Assembly: GCA_021107435.1 (NCBI GenBank)
Contig: JAIOSV010000030.1
Location: 28,524 to 92,523 of the forward strand
Source: Candidatus Sabulitectum sp.
Lineage (GTDB): Bacteria; Fermentibacterota; Fermentibacteria; Fermentibacterales; JCC-6
Length of the DNA stretch: 64,000 nt
Reading direction: 5' to 3'
Of this stretch, positions 8,072 to 16,895 are shown piece after piece. Within the stretch, counting starts at the first letter, position 1, and every line of letters starts with the position of its first letter. The position numbers were made by a program, and so were the translations under genes. The notes beneath the pieces were generated by a model, which was not told the DNA's origin, did not search any database, and saw only the letters and a list, made by a program, of their open reading frames with translations.

Positions 8072-9325
8072 ATGATATACACATTCGCAGGAATCGCAGG
8101 AAAAAGATCAAGGCTTAACACTGTTTTGATTGCCGGTACTCTGGTGGCAGTGTTGACGGTGATATTTTTCCTGAATCGCTGGCAGAAAAACCCGGCAATG
8201 CCTCAGCACGGGTCAGTAACGGAAGTAAACCAGGGCGTTCCACCTCTTGAACCATCAGTCGGTATTCCTGTTGAGCAACCTCCCGAGTTATGGCTTCAGG
8301 CTTATGGCTCATCATCAGGCAATGCTGCATGGGGGGACGCAATAGTAGCTCCATTTGATACCCTGTGGAGCATTTCCACGGGAAGAGAGTTGTTTTCTCC
8401 CCCCGCAATTGTTGGTAACATGATTTTTATTGCCGGAAATGACAAGGTTCTCAGGGGACTCAATAGAGACTCCGGGCAGCAGATCTGGTCAAGAACTGTT
8501 ACCTGCGGCTTATCAGGGGGAGTTGCAGCTGATTACACAACGGTCTATTTCAGCGGTCAGGACGGATACATGTATGCCCTGAATATTGAAACAGGTTCAG
8601 AAAGATGGAAGACAGGTCTTGGCTACCATATTTTTACGGATGCCTGCATTTTCCGTGACAGTCTTGTTCTTGCCGGGAACTCTATGGGTTCTATTGCAGC
8701 TCTCGACAGAAGAACAGGTGATCTGGTCTGGAATGACACCATGGATGGTCTTCTTCTGGGTCCTGCCCTTTCAGAGAGTATTGCGGTGTTTACATCTGAG
8801 GCAGGTGCTGCGGGTGCATGGGATATATCAGGGAATTCACTCTGGTCCCGAGGATTTACATCCCAGCCTTCGGCACCTTCAATTAAATCTGATGTGATTT
8901 TCATTGGATTCTCAACCGGTAAGGTACTGGCTCTTTCTCTTCAAACCGGGGAAACCATTTGGGAAACAGCACTGGACGGTGTTCGAGGAAGAACTGTTGT
9001 TTCACGTCCTGCGCTTGCGGGGGATTCTCTGCTTGTAGCTGGAACTTGTGATGGAAGGGTTTTCTGCCTTGAAACAGGTAATGGAGAGCTTCTCTGGGAA
9101 ACAGAGCTTGAGAACTGGGTTTCGGTAACTCCAGCAGTTTGTGATACCATTGTTTATGCAAGCTGCGATGACTGCAGAATACACCTTTTAAGCCTGAACA
9201 CAGGTCTTCCAGTTGATGCAATTGAAACAGGATCGTATTCAGGAACTCCACCGGTGCTCATGGAAGGCGTCCTGTATACAGGTAATTCCGCTGGTGACTT
9301 TACTGCAATAACCGGAGCTTTATGA
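8072..9325 (+). CDS. Membrane-anchored PQQ-like beta-propeller protein
   Basis: This 417-residue protein has a single N-terminal membrane segment (about 16-33) and a Pro-rich spacer. From about residue 90 there are repeated blades with the 'G...W' signature ('SGQQIWSRTV', 'TGSERWKTGL', 'TGDLVWNDTM', 'TGETIWETAL', 'NGELLWETEL'). This is the PQQ/BamB-type propeller, in which the blades usually hold partners rather than cofactor. No cofactor-binding residues are evident. Candidate roles are outer-membrane assembly (BamB-like) or a scaffold for the adjacent L,D-transpeptidase and M15 peptidase. The short gaps to the neighbouring genes suggest one transcript. A second, secreted propeller of this class is at 61705-63381. 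Confidence 0.8.
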   Translation: MIYTFAGIAGKRSRLNTVLIAGTLVAVLTVIFFLNRWQKNPAMPQHGSVTEVNQGVPPLEPSVGIPVEQPPELWLQAYGSSSGNAAWGDAIVAPFDTLWSISTGRELFSPPAIVGNMIFIAGNDKVLRGLNRDSGQQIWSRTVTCGLSGGVAADYTTVYFSGQDGYMYALNIETGSERWKTGLGYHIFTDACIFRDSLVLAGNSMGSIAALDRRTGDLVWNDTMDGLLLGPALSESIAVFTSEAGAAGAWDISGNSLWSRGFTSQPSAPSIKSDVIFIGFSTGKVLALSLQTGETIWETALDGVRGRTVVSRPALAGDSLLVAGTCDGRVFCLETGNGELLWETELENWVSVTPAVCDTIVYASCDDCRIHLLSLNTGLPVDAIETGSYSGTPPVLMEGVLYTGNSAGDFTAITGAL

Positions 9326-9356
9326 ACAATCATGTGGAAGAAGGACAGGAGAAAAA

Positions 9357-10226
9357 TTGCCAAGTGGAATGATACCAAGCGGATACGCACTTGTAGCAGG
9401 TTTGTCCAATACAGGCAAATCAAGTCTGCTGAATGCTCTAACTGAAACTAATATTTCTCCGGTGGCCCTTCAACCTGCCTCTACAAGAATGCCAATTACT
9501 GCTATATGTACGCCCGGGAATGCACAGATATGCTTTGTGGACACTCCGCCACTAGAGGGCCGATATGCCTGGTCCATCATTGACTGGGTAGATGTGATTG
9601 TCCTTCTTATTAACATCAATACATTTGAGCAGGATCTTGAGAATCCTGTTGTCAAACATTTCTTGAGATCCACAAACAAGAAACCCGTTGTACTGGCTCT
9701 GGGCAAAAGTGATTTTGTCAAACCGGAGCATCGCGCAGCTTTTGTTACGAGAGCAACGTACACAAATCAATTTGCGGGAATTGTGCCGGTCATTCCAATT
9801 CTGGGTGACGGAATCACTGAGCTCATGGATACTGTACTTCGAAATATTCCCATGCGAAACCGGTTGTTTCCGCGATGTATCAACACACTGAACTCCAAGC
9901 GGTTTCTTATATCTGAGCAGATTCGTACACAGCTGTTCAGTACTCTCCCGCTTGAGGTTGCAGGGGAAACCGCCGTACAGGTGGAGGAAACGTCCCAGAG
10001 AGACGGCAAACTTTATGTCAGAGCGAACCTGATTGTGTCTCGAGCTTCCTCCAAGGGAATGCTCATTGGACGCAGGGGGCAGACTCTCGAGCACATCAAC
10101 AAGCTGTCTTCAAAAGCTATTACGGAGTTCACGGGGGAAAAATGCAGACTTGACCTCTGGGTAAAGGTGCGGGAAGCATGGACGGAGAACAAAACCGCTT
10201 TACTTGAGTTCGGATATGTCTGCTGA
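9357..10226 (+). CDS. era: GTPase Era with altered G4 motif
   Basis: Era binds 16S rRNA and helps 30S maturation. The 289-residue protein has a G domain (1-170) and a C-terminal KH domain with 'SKGMLIGRRGQTLEHI' near residue 240; the linker 'RFLISEQIRTQLF' is typical of Era. The P-loop is 'GLSNTGKSS' (15-23), and G3 is 'DTPP' (62-65) instead of DTPG. G4 reads 'GKSD' (116-119) instead of NKxD, so guanine specificity may be changed. Start: TTG 9357 has a GGAG site at 9348-9351; an ATG at 9369 is the alternative. It overlaps scpA by 11 bases. Confidence 0.9.
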   Translation: MPSGMIPSGYALVAGLSNTGKSSLLNALTETNISPVALQPASTRMPITAICTPGNAQICFVDTPPLEGRYAWSIIDWVDVIVLLININTFEQDLENPVVKHFLRSTNKKPVVLALGKSDFVKPEHRAAFVTRATYTNQFAGIVPVIPILGDGITELMDTVLRNIPMRNRLFPRCINTLNSKRFLISEQIRTQLFSTLPLEVAGETAVQVEETSQRDGKLYVRANLIVSRASSKGMLIGRRGQTLEHINKLSSKAITEFTGEKCRLDLWVKVREAWTENKTALLEFGYVC

Positions 10227-10965
10227 CAATCAGAGAGCCTGCCGAATTGATATAGAAGACTTTGAGGGTCCTCTTGACCTTCTTCTGTTCCTCATCAGGA
10301 GAGATGAGCTTGATGTTACAACCATACATGTAGCTGAAGTGGCTGATCAGTACTTGAAATACATCAGAGAGGCTGAGGATCTTAATTTGGACGTCGCCGG
10401 AGAGTATCTTGTTATGGCAGCTACACTTACCAGAATGAAGAGCCGGCTGCTTCTTCCAGTTGAAAGAGCTCTTATGGATGAAACAGAGGATCCCATGGAA
10501 ACTCTCATGAGACACCTTGTACTCTATAAAGCTTTTAAAGAAGTGGCTTCTGAACTCCGTGAGAGTGAATCCATCTGGCGTGATGTTTTTGCCCCGCCGG
10601 GAGAGCGTGAAAGGTACAAAGAAGAAATAGTGGAATCAGATCCCGGACAGACTTCTCTGTTTGATCTGCTTCTCGCGCTTGAGAATATGACTGAGAAGAA
10701 TACTCCACCGCCCCGGCACATGATACAAAAACCGCTGCTTTCTTTCACTGAGTGCGTAAAGGTGCTTGATAAGCTTCTTTCCACGAAAACCACAAGAGAT
10801 TTCGGAGATGCAGTAGGGGAGAACACAGACGAAGCAACAGTAGTATCCTTTTTTGTGGTAGTTCTTGAGCTTGTAAAACGGGGATGGCTCACTGCTGAAC
10901 AGAGTTATCCTTTTGCGGATATATCCATGAAACGGAAAGAAGAAAGGTGGGAAATGAATGCTTGA
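10216..10965 (+). CDS. scpA: Segregation and condensation protein A
   Basis: ScpA is the kleisin subunit that joins SMC and ScpB in the bacterial condensin complex. The N-terminal block 'DFEGPLDLLLFLIRRDELDV' and 'YLVMAATLTRMKSRLLLP' are the family signature (SMC-neck binding helices). The C-terminal winged-helix region (about 165-240) binds the SMC cap. The product is 249 residues from the ATG at 10216, which overlaps era by 11 bases; a TTG 12 bases upstream is also possible. It is followed with an 8-base overlap by scpB, the standard pairing. No smc gene is in the window. Confidence 0.94.
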   Translation: MSADNQRACRIDIEDFEGPLDLLLFLIRRDELDVTTIHVAEVADQYLKYIREAEDLNLDVAGEYLVMAATLTRMKSRLLLPVERALMDETEDPMETLMRHLVLYKAFKEVASELRESESIWRDVFAPPGERERYKEEIVESDPGQTSLFDLLLALENMTEKNTPPPRHMIQKPLLSFTECVKVLDKLLSTKTTRDFGDAVGENTDEATVVSFFVVVLELVKRGWLTAEQSYPFADISMKRKEERWEMNA

Positions 10966-11548
10966 TCAGCTGGCAAGGCAGATTGAAGCCCTCCTTGTTG
11001 CCACTGAATCACCTGTTACATTGAACAGAATATGTGAACTTACCGGCTGCGGTACCGAGTCTGCGGAGCAGGCTATCCTGCGCATTGAAGCAGAGCTTTC
11101 TTCCGGCGGGCACGCTATTGTGATAGCCAGGCTTGCCGGGGGATACAGGATTGTAACAGACCCGGATCTTGGTTTTATAGTTGGGCAGCTATTTGAAGGC
11201 AAAAGACACAGTAGACTATCAAGAGCATCTCTGGAGACGCTGGCAGTAATCGCCTACAGACAGCCCGCAACAAGGGCTCAAGTTGAGGCAGTTCGCGGAG
11301 TTAACAGCGACAGTGCCATGAGAACTCTGCTGGAGAGGGACATGATAAAAATAGCAGGACGGCAGGAAACTCCGGGAAGACCACTTCTTTACGGTACAAC
11401 TTCACGATTCCTGGAGTACTTCGGTCTCAGCAATCTTGAGCATCTGCCCAGGATGGATGAGATGGAGAATCTATTGAAGCTTTCAGCGGAGGACATTGAG
11501 CGAATGGCTTCTGAATTATCGGAGGAAGAAAGTGACCAGATCATCTAA
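10958..11548 (+). CDS. scpB: Segregation and condensation protein B
   Basis: This is a 196-residue ScpB, the dimeric winged-helix partner that binds ScpA and regulates SMC-ScpAB. The two winged-helix domains lie at about 5-85 ('IEALLVATESPVTLNRICEL') and 88-165 ('LSRASLETLAVIAYRQPATR', then 'RPLLYGTTSRFLEYFGL'), which are the classical blocks. The C-terminal 25 residues are acidic. The ATG at 10958 overlaps scpA by 8 bases and has GGTGGG in front. Its own 3' end overlaps rluB by 17 bases. Confidence 0.95.
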   Translation: MLDQLARQIEALLVATESPVTLNRICELTGCGTESAEQAILRIEAELSSGGHAIVIARLAGGYRIVTDPDLGFIVGQLFEGKRHSRLSRASLETLAVIAYRQPATRAQVEAVRGVNSDSAMRTLLERDMIKIAGRQETPGRPLLYGTTSRFLEYFGLSNLEHLPRMDEMENLLKLSAEDIERMASELSEEESDQII

Positions 11549-12287
11549 AGGCGGGAAGACTGCATCAGCAGATGCCGACGGAATGAGGCTTAACCGTTAC
11601 ATAGCGAGATCCGGAGTCGCCAGCAGGAGAAACTGCGATGCCGGTATCAGGAATGGAATGGTTACTGTTAATGGACGGCTGATTACCAATCCTGCGGAGA
11701 AAATATCAGAGGGTGATCTTGTTTTATGGGACGCTGCTTCAGTAACCCTCCCGGATATGTTCGTTGCGGTAATGAATAAGCCATCAGGTTATGAAACAAC
11801 AATGAATGAAAATGCCTCAAGACCTGTTTCTCAACTCGCGATTGGAATGCCGCGTGGAGCTGCACCTGCAGGTCGACTGGATATACGAACAGGTGGACTT
11901 CTTTTATGGAGTAATGACGGTGAACTTGTTTACAGACTTACCCATCCCAAGTGGCGGATTGAGAGGGAATACTCACTTATTCTCGCCAGGTCCCCGGAGA
12001 GAGAAGCTGTTGAAAAAATGCGCAAAGGTGTTTACATCGCTCCAGGAGAGTTTTCCAAACCTAAATCCGTGGAAAAAACCGGATCAAAAACTCTTAGTGT
12101 TGTTTTGACAACCGGGCGCAACAGAGAGGTTAGAAGACTCTCAAAGTTCTCAGGAATACCTCTGATCGGACTGGAAAGGATAAGATTCGGCCCGATTCAG
12201 CTTGAGGATCTTGAGCGGGGAAAGTGGCGGATACTGAATTCAGAAGAAATAGCATTACTCTGCAAAGCGGTCAGACTTGACAGATAA
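11532..12287 (+). CDS. rluB: 23S/16S rRNA pseudouridine synthase, RsuA/RluB family
   Basis: The GTG at 11532 is chosen because GGAGGAA at 11521-11527 gives ideal spacing; the further upstream start at 11496 is less likely. The product is 251 residues. An N-terminal S4 RNA-binding domain ('MRLNRYIARSGVASRR') is followed by the catalytic domain with 'GRLDIRTGGLLLWSNDGEL', containing the catalytic Asp of the GRLDxxTxGLLL motif. It converts a uridine in 23S (RluB) or 16S (RsuA) rRNA to pseudouridine. The position next to scpB is the common place for rluB, which favours that identity. The exact target position cannot be read from sequence. Confidence 0.9.
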   Translation: MTRSSKGGKTASADADGMRLNRYIARSGVASRRNCDAGIRNGMVTVNGRLITNPAEKISEGDLVLWDAASVTLPDMFVAVMNKPSGYETTMNENASRPVSQLAIGMPRGAAPAGRLDIRTGGLLLWSNDGELVYRLTHPKWRIEREYSLILARSPEREAVEKMRKGVYIAPGEFSKPKSVEKTGSKTLSVVLTTGRNREVRRLSKFSGIPLIGLERIRFGPIQLEDLERGKWRILNSEEIALLCKAVRLDR

Positions 12288-12343
12288 TTCACTCATAAGC
12301 AATGATGTCAATATAATTATCCGGCACGAAGTAAATGCAGGAC

Positions 12344-12372
12344 TTGACGAACGACTCTTATTTCAGGATATT
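12344..12372 (+). promoter_or_regulatory. Possible sigma70-type promoter ahead of cmk
   Basis: TTGACG (12344-12349) and GATATT (12367-12372) are separated by exactly 17 bases in the 117-base gap between rluB and cmk. The -35 matches 5 of 6 consensus positions and the -10 matches 4 of 6. It would drive cmk-plsC-rpsA. This is pattern matching only; the lineage's promoter consensus is unknown. Confidence 0.3.
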
Positions 12373-12404
12373 CGCCACATCTGAAAGAGAGGATGTGAAT
12401 TTGA

Positions 12405-13052
12405 CTGCCTGAAATAATAGCTGTAGATGGCCCTGCTGCTTCCGGTAAAAGTACTACCGCAAAGAAGATAGCATCAGAGTTGAGTTTTGAGTATCTTGAC
12501 ACCGGCGCAATGTACCGTGCGTCGGCTTTTCTAGTTTCAGCTTCAGGTATTGATCTTCAGGACGGACAGGCTGCAGCGGCATTCCTCAGTGACCATTCTA
12601 TTGATGTTTCAAGTAAAGGCATTTTTGTTGACGGAGAGGATATCTCCGGAAGCATAAGAACAGCCGCGGCAGGCGAAGCTGCAAGCATCATATCAGCTCA
12701 TCGCCCGGTGAGAGAGTACATGGTCTCACTTCAGAGAGCCTTTGGTGAAAAGCACAATACAGTAGCAGAGGGAAGAGACATGGGAACAGTTGTGTTTCCT
12801 GATGCTTCATTGAAGGTATACGTGGTGGCTGATATTGCCATCAGGGCGTGGCGCAGATTGAGAGATCTGAATCAGGATGACATGGACAGTATGGTTCACG
12901 CAGTATTCAGGAGGGATTTCAGAGACAGAAACAGGCTCGAGAGTCCTTTAAGGCTTCCGCCGGGAGCTCTCTGGCTGGATGGTACCAGTATGTCAGTCAA
13001 CGAGCAGGTTAATTTCGTTCTCAACCACTACAGAGGGAAGTGCGGCAAGTGA
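12405..13052 (+). CDS. cmk: Cytidylate kinase with apparent CTG start
   Basis: Cmk phosphorylates CMP/dCMP with ATP. The P-loop 'VDGPAASGKST' (residues 7-17) lies upstream of the first ATG of this frame at 12510, so translation must start earlier. An in-frame TGA at 12402-12404 leaves CTG 12405 as the only position that restores the family N-terminus (M)PEIIAVDGP. GAGAGG at 12387-12392 is an acceptable, if distant, ribosome site. With this start the product is 215 residues, normal for Cmk, and carries 'YLDTGAMYR', 'AEGRDMGTVVFP' and 'WLDGTSMSV'. It overlaps plsC by 4 bases (GTGA). The cmk-plsC-rpsA order resembles the cmk-rpsA linkage of many bacteria. Confidence 0.9.
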   Translation: MPEIIAVDGPAASGKSTTAKKIASELSFEYLDTGAMYRASAFLVSASGIDLQDGQAAAAFLSDHSIDVSSKGIFVDGEDISGSIRTAAAGEAASIISAHRPVREYMVSLQRAFGEKHNTVAEGRDMGTVVFPDASLKVYVVADIAIRAWRRLRDLNQDDMDSMVHAVFRRDFRDRNRLESPLRLPPGALWLDGTSMSVNEQVNFVLNHYRGKCGK

Positions 13053-13690
13053 AAAGATCTCTACTGGTTGACATTTTCCTCAGACCCGCAATTATTATAC
13101 TGGCGGCGGTATTTTTCAGAATGAATGTGAAGAACAGGAAAAATTTTCCCAGGGGATCCTTGATTCTGGCAGGAAACCATATCTCAAACTGGGATCCCCC
13201 TTTTATTGCCGCAGCGGTCCCCAGAGCAGTGCACTTCATGGCAAAATCCAGTTTGTTTAAAACTCGTTTTCTCTCATGGTTCATGCATAAACTTGGTGCG
13301 TTTCCTATTAACAGAAGATCAGCAGTGAACTCAGGTGCGCTCAATAAAGCTATTGAGCTGGTTAATCAGGGAGCCGCAGTCATCATTTTTCCAGAGGGGA
13401 CAAGAAGCAGCGACGGAAAAATGCTTAAAGCAAAAGCAGGGGTTGGCTACATTGCTCATGCTACAGGTGCATCGGTATTACCGTTTTTCCTGGAAGGTAT
13501 GGATGACCCGATAAGTACACTGCTGTTTAGGTCCAGATTCAGAGTAACGTTTGGTCAACAGATACTGCCTGAAGAACTTGAGGTACTGCATAAACAGGGC
13601 GGCCCCAGAAAATCAGCGGAATATATTCTTGATAAAGTTAAGGAAATAAAGAAAGAAACGAGCATAGTTAAAGAAAGGAACGTTGAATGA
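13049..13690 (+). CDS. plsC: 1-acylglycerol-3-phosphate O-acyltransferase
   Basis: This membrane-associated enzyme acylates lysophosphatidic acid to phosphatidic acid in phospholipid synthesis. The GTG at 13049 overlaps the cmk stop (GTGA) and has GAGGGA about 10 bases before it. The product is 213 residues. The catalytic 'NHISNWD' (NHxxxxD, residues 43-49) and the glycerophosphate-binding 'FPEGTRS' (114-120) are both intact. An N-terminal hydrophobic helix (about 6-24) anchors it. It ends in an ATGA overlap with rpsA, so expression is coupled to ribosome synthesis. Confidence 0.93.
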   Translation: MKRSLLVDIFLRPAIIILAAVFFRMNVKNRKNFPRGSLILAGNHISNWDPPFIAAAVPRAVHFMAKSSLFKTRFLSWFMHKLGAFPINRRSAVNSGALNKAIELVNQGAAVIIFPEGTRSSDGKMLKAKAGVGYIAHATGASVLPFFLEGMDDPISTLLFRSRFRVTFGQQILPEELEVLHKQGGPRKSAEYILDKVKEIKKETSIVKERNVE

Positions 13691-15588
13691 GTGAAATGAA
13701 AGAGTTTGTTGTAGGTCTTACTGCTGAAGAGATTGAGACCATTGAAGGGCATGATTACACAGCCAGTGAGAGATGCGATTTCGAAGCTGCCTATGCAGGC
13801 ACCATCGCTAACTTTACAGTCAAGGTTGGCACAATTATTTCAGGCACAATACTCAAGACCGCAAACAATGAGGTTATTGTTGATCTCGGATACAAGAGCG
13901 AGGGAGTTATTCCTCTGCAGGAATTCCGTGATGAAGATGCACCTCAGCCTGGTAAAAAGGTTGATGTTTTTGTTGAAAGTCTTGAGGATACCGACGGTCG
14001 AGTTACTGTTTCTAAAGAAAAGGCTCACTTCCATACGGTATGGAACGACATCAAGGTGGCCTATGATGAGAATCTTATCCTCAAGGGTAAGGTTATCAAG
14101 CGTATCAAAGGCGGTCTCACAGTGAGAATCATGGGTGTTGATGCTTTCCTGCCCGGTTCTCAGGTAGCCCTTCGTCAGGTGCCCAACCTTGAAAAATTCT
14201 GCGGGGAAGAGCTGGACTTCAGAGTAATCAAACTCAACAAGCGTCGCAGGAACATCGTAGTCAGCCGCAGACAGGTACTTGAAGAGGCAAGAAGCGAGCT
14301 GAAAGAGAACCTCATCACGGAGTTGGAAGAGGAGCAGGTAAGAAAAGGTATTGTGAAGAATATCACTGACTTCGGTGCCTTCGTTGATCTTGGCGGTATC
14401 GACGGTCTTCTTCACATTACAGACATGAGTTGGGGAAGAGTTCGTCACCCGTCTCAGCTTCTCACAATCGGTGAAGAGATTGATGTCAAGGTTCTCAAAT
14501 TCGACAAGGAGCGCGAACGTATCTCCCTTGGCCTCAAGCAGCTGCAGCCCTTTCCATGGGAAGGTGTTGCCGAGCGTTATTCTCAGGAAACAATGGTTAA
14601 CGGTAAAGTTGCCTCCATTACTGACTACGGCGCATTTGTAGAAATTGAGCCTGGAGTAGAGGGTCTTATTCACATCTCCGAAATGTCCTGGACAAAGCAT
14701 GTCCGTCATCCCTCCAAGATTCTTGCAGTTGGAGATGAGGTTGAGGCCGTAGTCCTCAGCGTAAATGAGGAAGAAAGAAAGATTTCTCTTGGTCTCAAGC
14801 AGACCATGGAAAATCCATGGAATTCCATTGAAGAGAGATACCCCATAGGATCTTCAGTGGACGGCAAAGTTCGCAACCTGACTAACTTCGGTGCATTCGT
14901 AGAGATTGAGGACGGTATTGACGGCCTGATTCACATCTCTGATATGAGTTGGACCAAAAGGATAAGTCATCCTTCCGAGATTGTTCAGAAAAACCAGCCG
15001 GTGAAGGTTGTCGTTCTAAGCATAGACAGGGAAAATCACAGGATTTCCCTTGGTCTTAAGCAGACAGGTGAAAATCCCTGGGATTCAATGTCTGAGCGCT
15101 ATCCGGAAACCACAGAAGTACGGGGCATAGTAACACAGATTCTTGACAGAGGTGTTGTTATTGATCTCGAAAACAATATTGAAGGTTTTGTCCCTCTGAG
15201 CCAGCTTGGTTGGGATGAGCTTGAGAATCCGGCTGACGTTCTTCGTAAAGGTGACGAGCTTCCACTCAGGGTTATTGAGGTTGTGCCTTCAAGCCGCAGG
15301 ATTGTTTTAAGCGTCAGAAGCTACTTCAACGGTCGTCCCATGGAGGAACTTCAGGAGTTCAGAACTTCCCTTGAAGGTCGCCCTGTAGAAGAAGTCGCAG
15401 CTGAAGAGCCAGTTGCTGAAGGGACAGTAGAGGAAACGCCTGTGGAGGAAGCAGTCGCGGAGGAGAAGGCAGTGGAAGCCGCAGTTGAGGAAAACTCTGC
15501 GGTAGAAGAGACTGTAACTGAAGAACCAAAAGAAGAAGAAGTTGTTGAAGAAGAATCAGAGGTTCTTGAAGAACCTGCAGAGAAGTAA
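13687..15588 (+). CDS. rpsA: 30S ribosomal protein S1
   Basis: S1 recruits mRNA to the 30S subunit. The 633-residue protein has six S1/OB domains, beginning near residues 43, 128, 215, 302, 389 and 476. Domains 3-6 carry the strong 'GAFVDL..GIDGLLHITDMSW'-type signature, and domains 1-2 are more diverged, as in E. coli S1. After about residue 555 there is a roughly 75-residue tail made almost wholly of Glu, Val and Ala. It is longer and more acidic than usual and is absent from many S1 proteins. It overlaps plsC by 4 bases and is followed by a GC-rich hairpin. Confidence 0.96.
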   Translation: MSEMKEFVVGLTAEEIETIEGHDYTASERCDFEAAYAGTIANFTVKVGTIISGTILKTANNEVIVDLGYKSEGVIPLQEFRDEDAPQPGKKVDVFVESLEDTDGRVTVSKEKAHFHTVWNDIKVAYDENLILKGKVIKRIKGGLTVRIMGVDAFLPGSQVALRQVPNLEKFCGEELDFRVIKLNKRRRNIVVSRRQVLEEARSELKENLITELEEEQVRKGIVKNITDFGAFVDLGGIDGLLHITDMSWGRVRHPSQLLTIGEEIDVKVLKFDKERERISLGLKQLQPFPWEGVAERYSQETMVNGKVASITDYGAFVEIEPGVEGLIHISEMSWTKHVRHPSKILAVGDEVEAVVLSVNEEERKISLGLKQTMENPWNSIEERYPIGSSVDGKVRNLTNFGAFVEIEDGIDGLIHISDMSWTKRISHPSEIVQKNQPVKVVVLSIDRENHRISLGLKQTGENPWDSMSERYPETTEVRGIVTQILDRGVVIDLENNIEGFVPLSQLGWDELENPADVLRKGDELPLRVIEVVPSSRRIVLSVRSYFNGRPMEELQEFRTSLEGRPVEEVAAEEPVAEGTVEETPVEEAVAEEKAVEAAVEENSAVEETVTEEPKEEEVVEEESEVLEEPAEK

Positions 15589-15597
15589 AAGAATAGT

Positions 15598-15621
15598 GGG
15601 GCGGAGGAAACTCCGCCCCTT
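15598..15621 (+). terminator. GC-rich hairpin after rpsA
   Basis: A perfect 9-base stem, GGGGCGGAG / CTCCGCCCC (15598-15606 with 15611-15619), is closed by a GAAA tetraloop 9 bases after the rpsA stop. Only two T residues follow, and the mtaB start is 10 bases further on. It is therefore more likely a partial terminator or an mRNA-stabilising 3' structure that lets rpsA be made in excess over mtaB. Confidence 0.6.
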
Positions 15622-15629
15622 GGCACACA

Positions 15630-16895
15630 ATGAACTTACCTGAGAAAACCGCTGTATTCGGCTATACCCTCGGCTGCAGGCTGAACTCTTATGAGACAGA
15701 AGCGCTCGTGGGAGAACTTGTAGATAAGCTTTCAGGAATCCGGGTCAATTCTCCGCAGGATGCTGATTTGATTCTGGTGAATACCTGTGCAGTTACAGGA
15801 CGCAGTCAGGCAAGATCAAGGAAAACAGTTCGGGCATATACCGCAAGGTATCCTGACGCGACTATTGTTGTAACGGGATGTGTTGCTGTTGTCTCTCCTG
15901 ATGACTACAATGGTATGGACAAAGTGACAGTTGTGCCAAACGATAAAAAGCACTTGATTGCTTCCATGATTAGTGGCGTGCAGGAAGCGTCTTCAGATGA
16001 ATATCTCTATCCTGTTTTCGCCCCGGTAAAAACTTCTAAAACAAGAGCTTTTCTGAAGATACAGGATGGGTGCAGCAACAGATGTACTTACTGTATTGTT
16101 CCCCTTGCCAGGGGTGACTCCAGGAGTCAACCCAGAGAGCTTGTATTGAGTCAGGCAAAAGAGATGGCAGAAGCGGGATACAGTGAGATCTGTCTGACCG
16201 GAGTAGACATTGCGGATTACGGCAGAGGCCTTTACACAAATGGGTATGGTCTTCCGGAGCTGGTGGAGGAACTTCTTGGAATTGGAGGCTTCCGCCTCAG
16301 AATTGGTTCTGTTGAACCTCAGTATCTTACAGTAAAAACACTTGAAAATCTTGTGATCCCGGGGCTGTGCAGACATTTTCATATTCCATTCCAGAGTGGA
16401 TCGGACAGAATACTGAAAAGAATGGGCAGACGATACAGCAGGACAGAGGAGGGTGAACTTCTTGATGCTGTAGCAAGCCTTTTTCCGGGAGCCTGCATCG
16501 GCAGTGATATTATAGCCGGCTTTCCGGGAGAGTCCGAGGAAGATTATCAGCAGAGTTTGGATATTGCTAATGATAGTCGTATCAACTACCTGCATGTGTT
16601 TCCATTCTCTCCAAGGCCGGGAACTCCCGCAGCTGAGATGAAACCTCTTCACACGGAAATGATAACAATGAGATCCGAGGAACTCAGAAGAGTATCTACC
16701 AGTTCCAGAAGAGAATTCAGAAAGAACAACCTTTTCACAAAGCAGACAATGCTTGTAGAGAGCCGTACAATCAACGGAAGAATGATCGGGCTCACAGATA
16801 ACTACATCCCTGTTTATGCTCCCGAAATGGCGAAAGAGGGAGAGCTCACTGATGTGCGGCTTACAGAAGAGAATATCTGCTGGGGGCAGCGCTGA
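15630..16895 (+). CDS. mtaB: tRNA t6A37 methylthiotransferase MtaB
   Basis: This radical-SAM enzyme converts t6A to ms2t6A at position 37 of ANN-decoding tRNAs. The N-terminal UPF0004 domain has the three cluster cysteines C16 ('GYTLGCRLN'), C53 ('NTCAV') and C84 ('TGC'). The radical-SAM CxxxCxxC is C148/C152/C155 in 'GCSNRCTYC'. The GYTLGCRLN/NTCAV form fits MtaB rather than MiaB or RimO. The C-terminal TRAM-like part is short. The product is 421 residues, a normal length. The stop shares a base with the next start (TGATG). Confidence 0.93.
   Translation: MNLPEKTAVFGYTLGCRLNSYETEALVGELVDKLSGIRVNSPQDADLILVNTCAVTGRSQARSRKTVRAYTARYPDATIVVTGCVAVVSPDDYNGMDKVTVVPNDKKHLIASMISGVQEASSDEYLYPVFAPVKTSKTRAFLKIQDGCSNRCTYCIVPLARGDSRSQPRELVLSQAKEMAEAGYSEICLTGVDIADYGRGLYTNGYGLPELVEELLGIGGFRLRIGSVEPQYLTVKTLENLVIPGLCRHFHIPFQSGSDRILKRMGRRYSRTEEGELLDAVASLFPGACIGSDIIAGFPGESEEDYQQSLDIANDSRINYLHVFPFSPRPGTPAAEMKPLHTEMITMRSEELRRVSTSSRREFRKNNLFTKQTMLVESRTINGRMIGLTDNYIPVYAPEMAKEGELTDVRLTEENICWGQR

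Noticed and set aside
13840..14709. 289-codon minus-strand ORF
   Set aside because: It is antisense to the S1 domains of rpsA; open only by codon bias.
15351..15628. Ser/Thr-rich minus-strand ORFs
   Set aside because: They mirror the Glu/Val-rich tail codons of rpsA.
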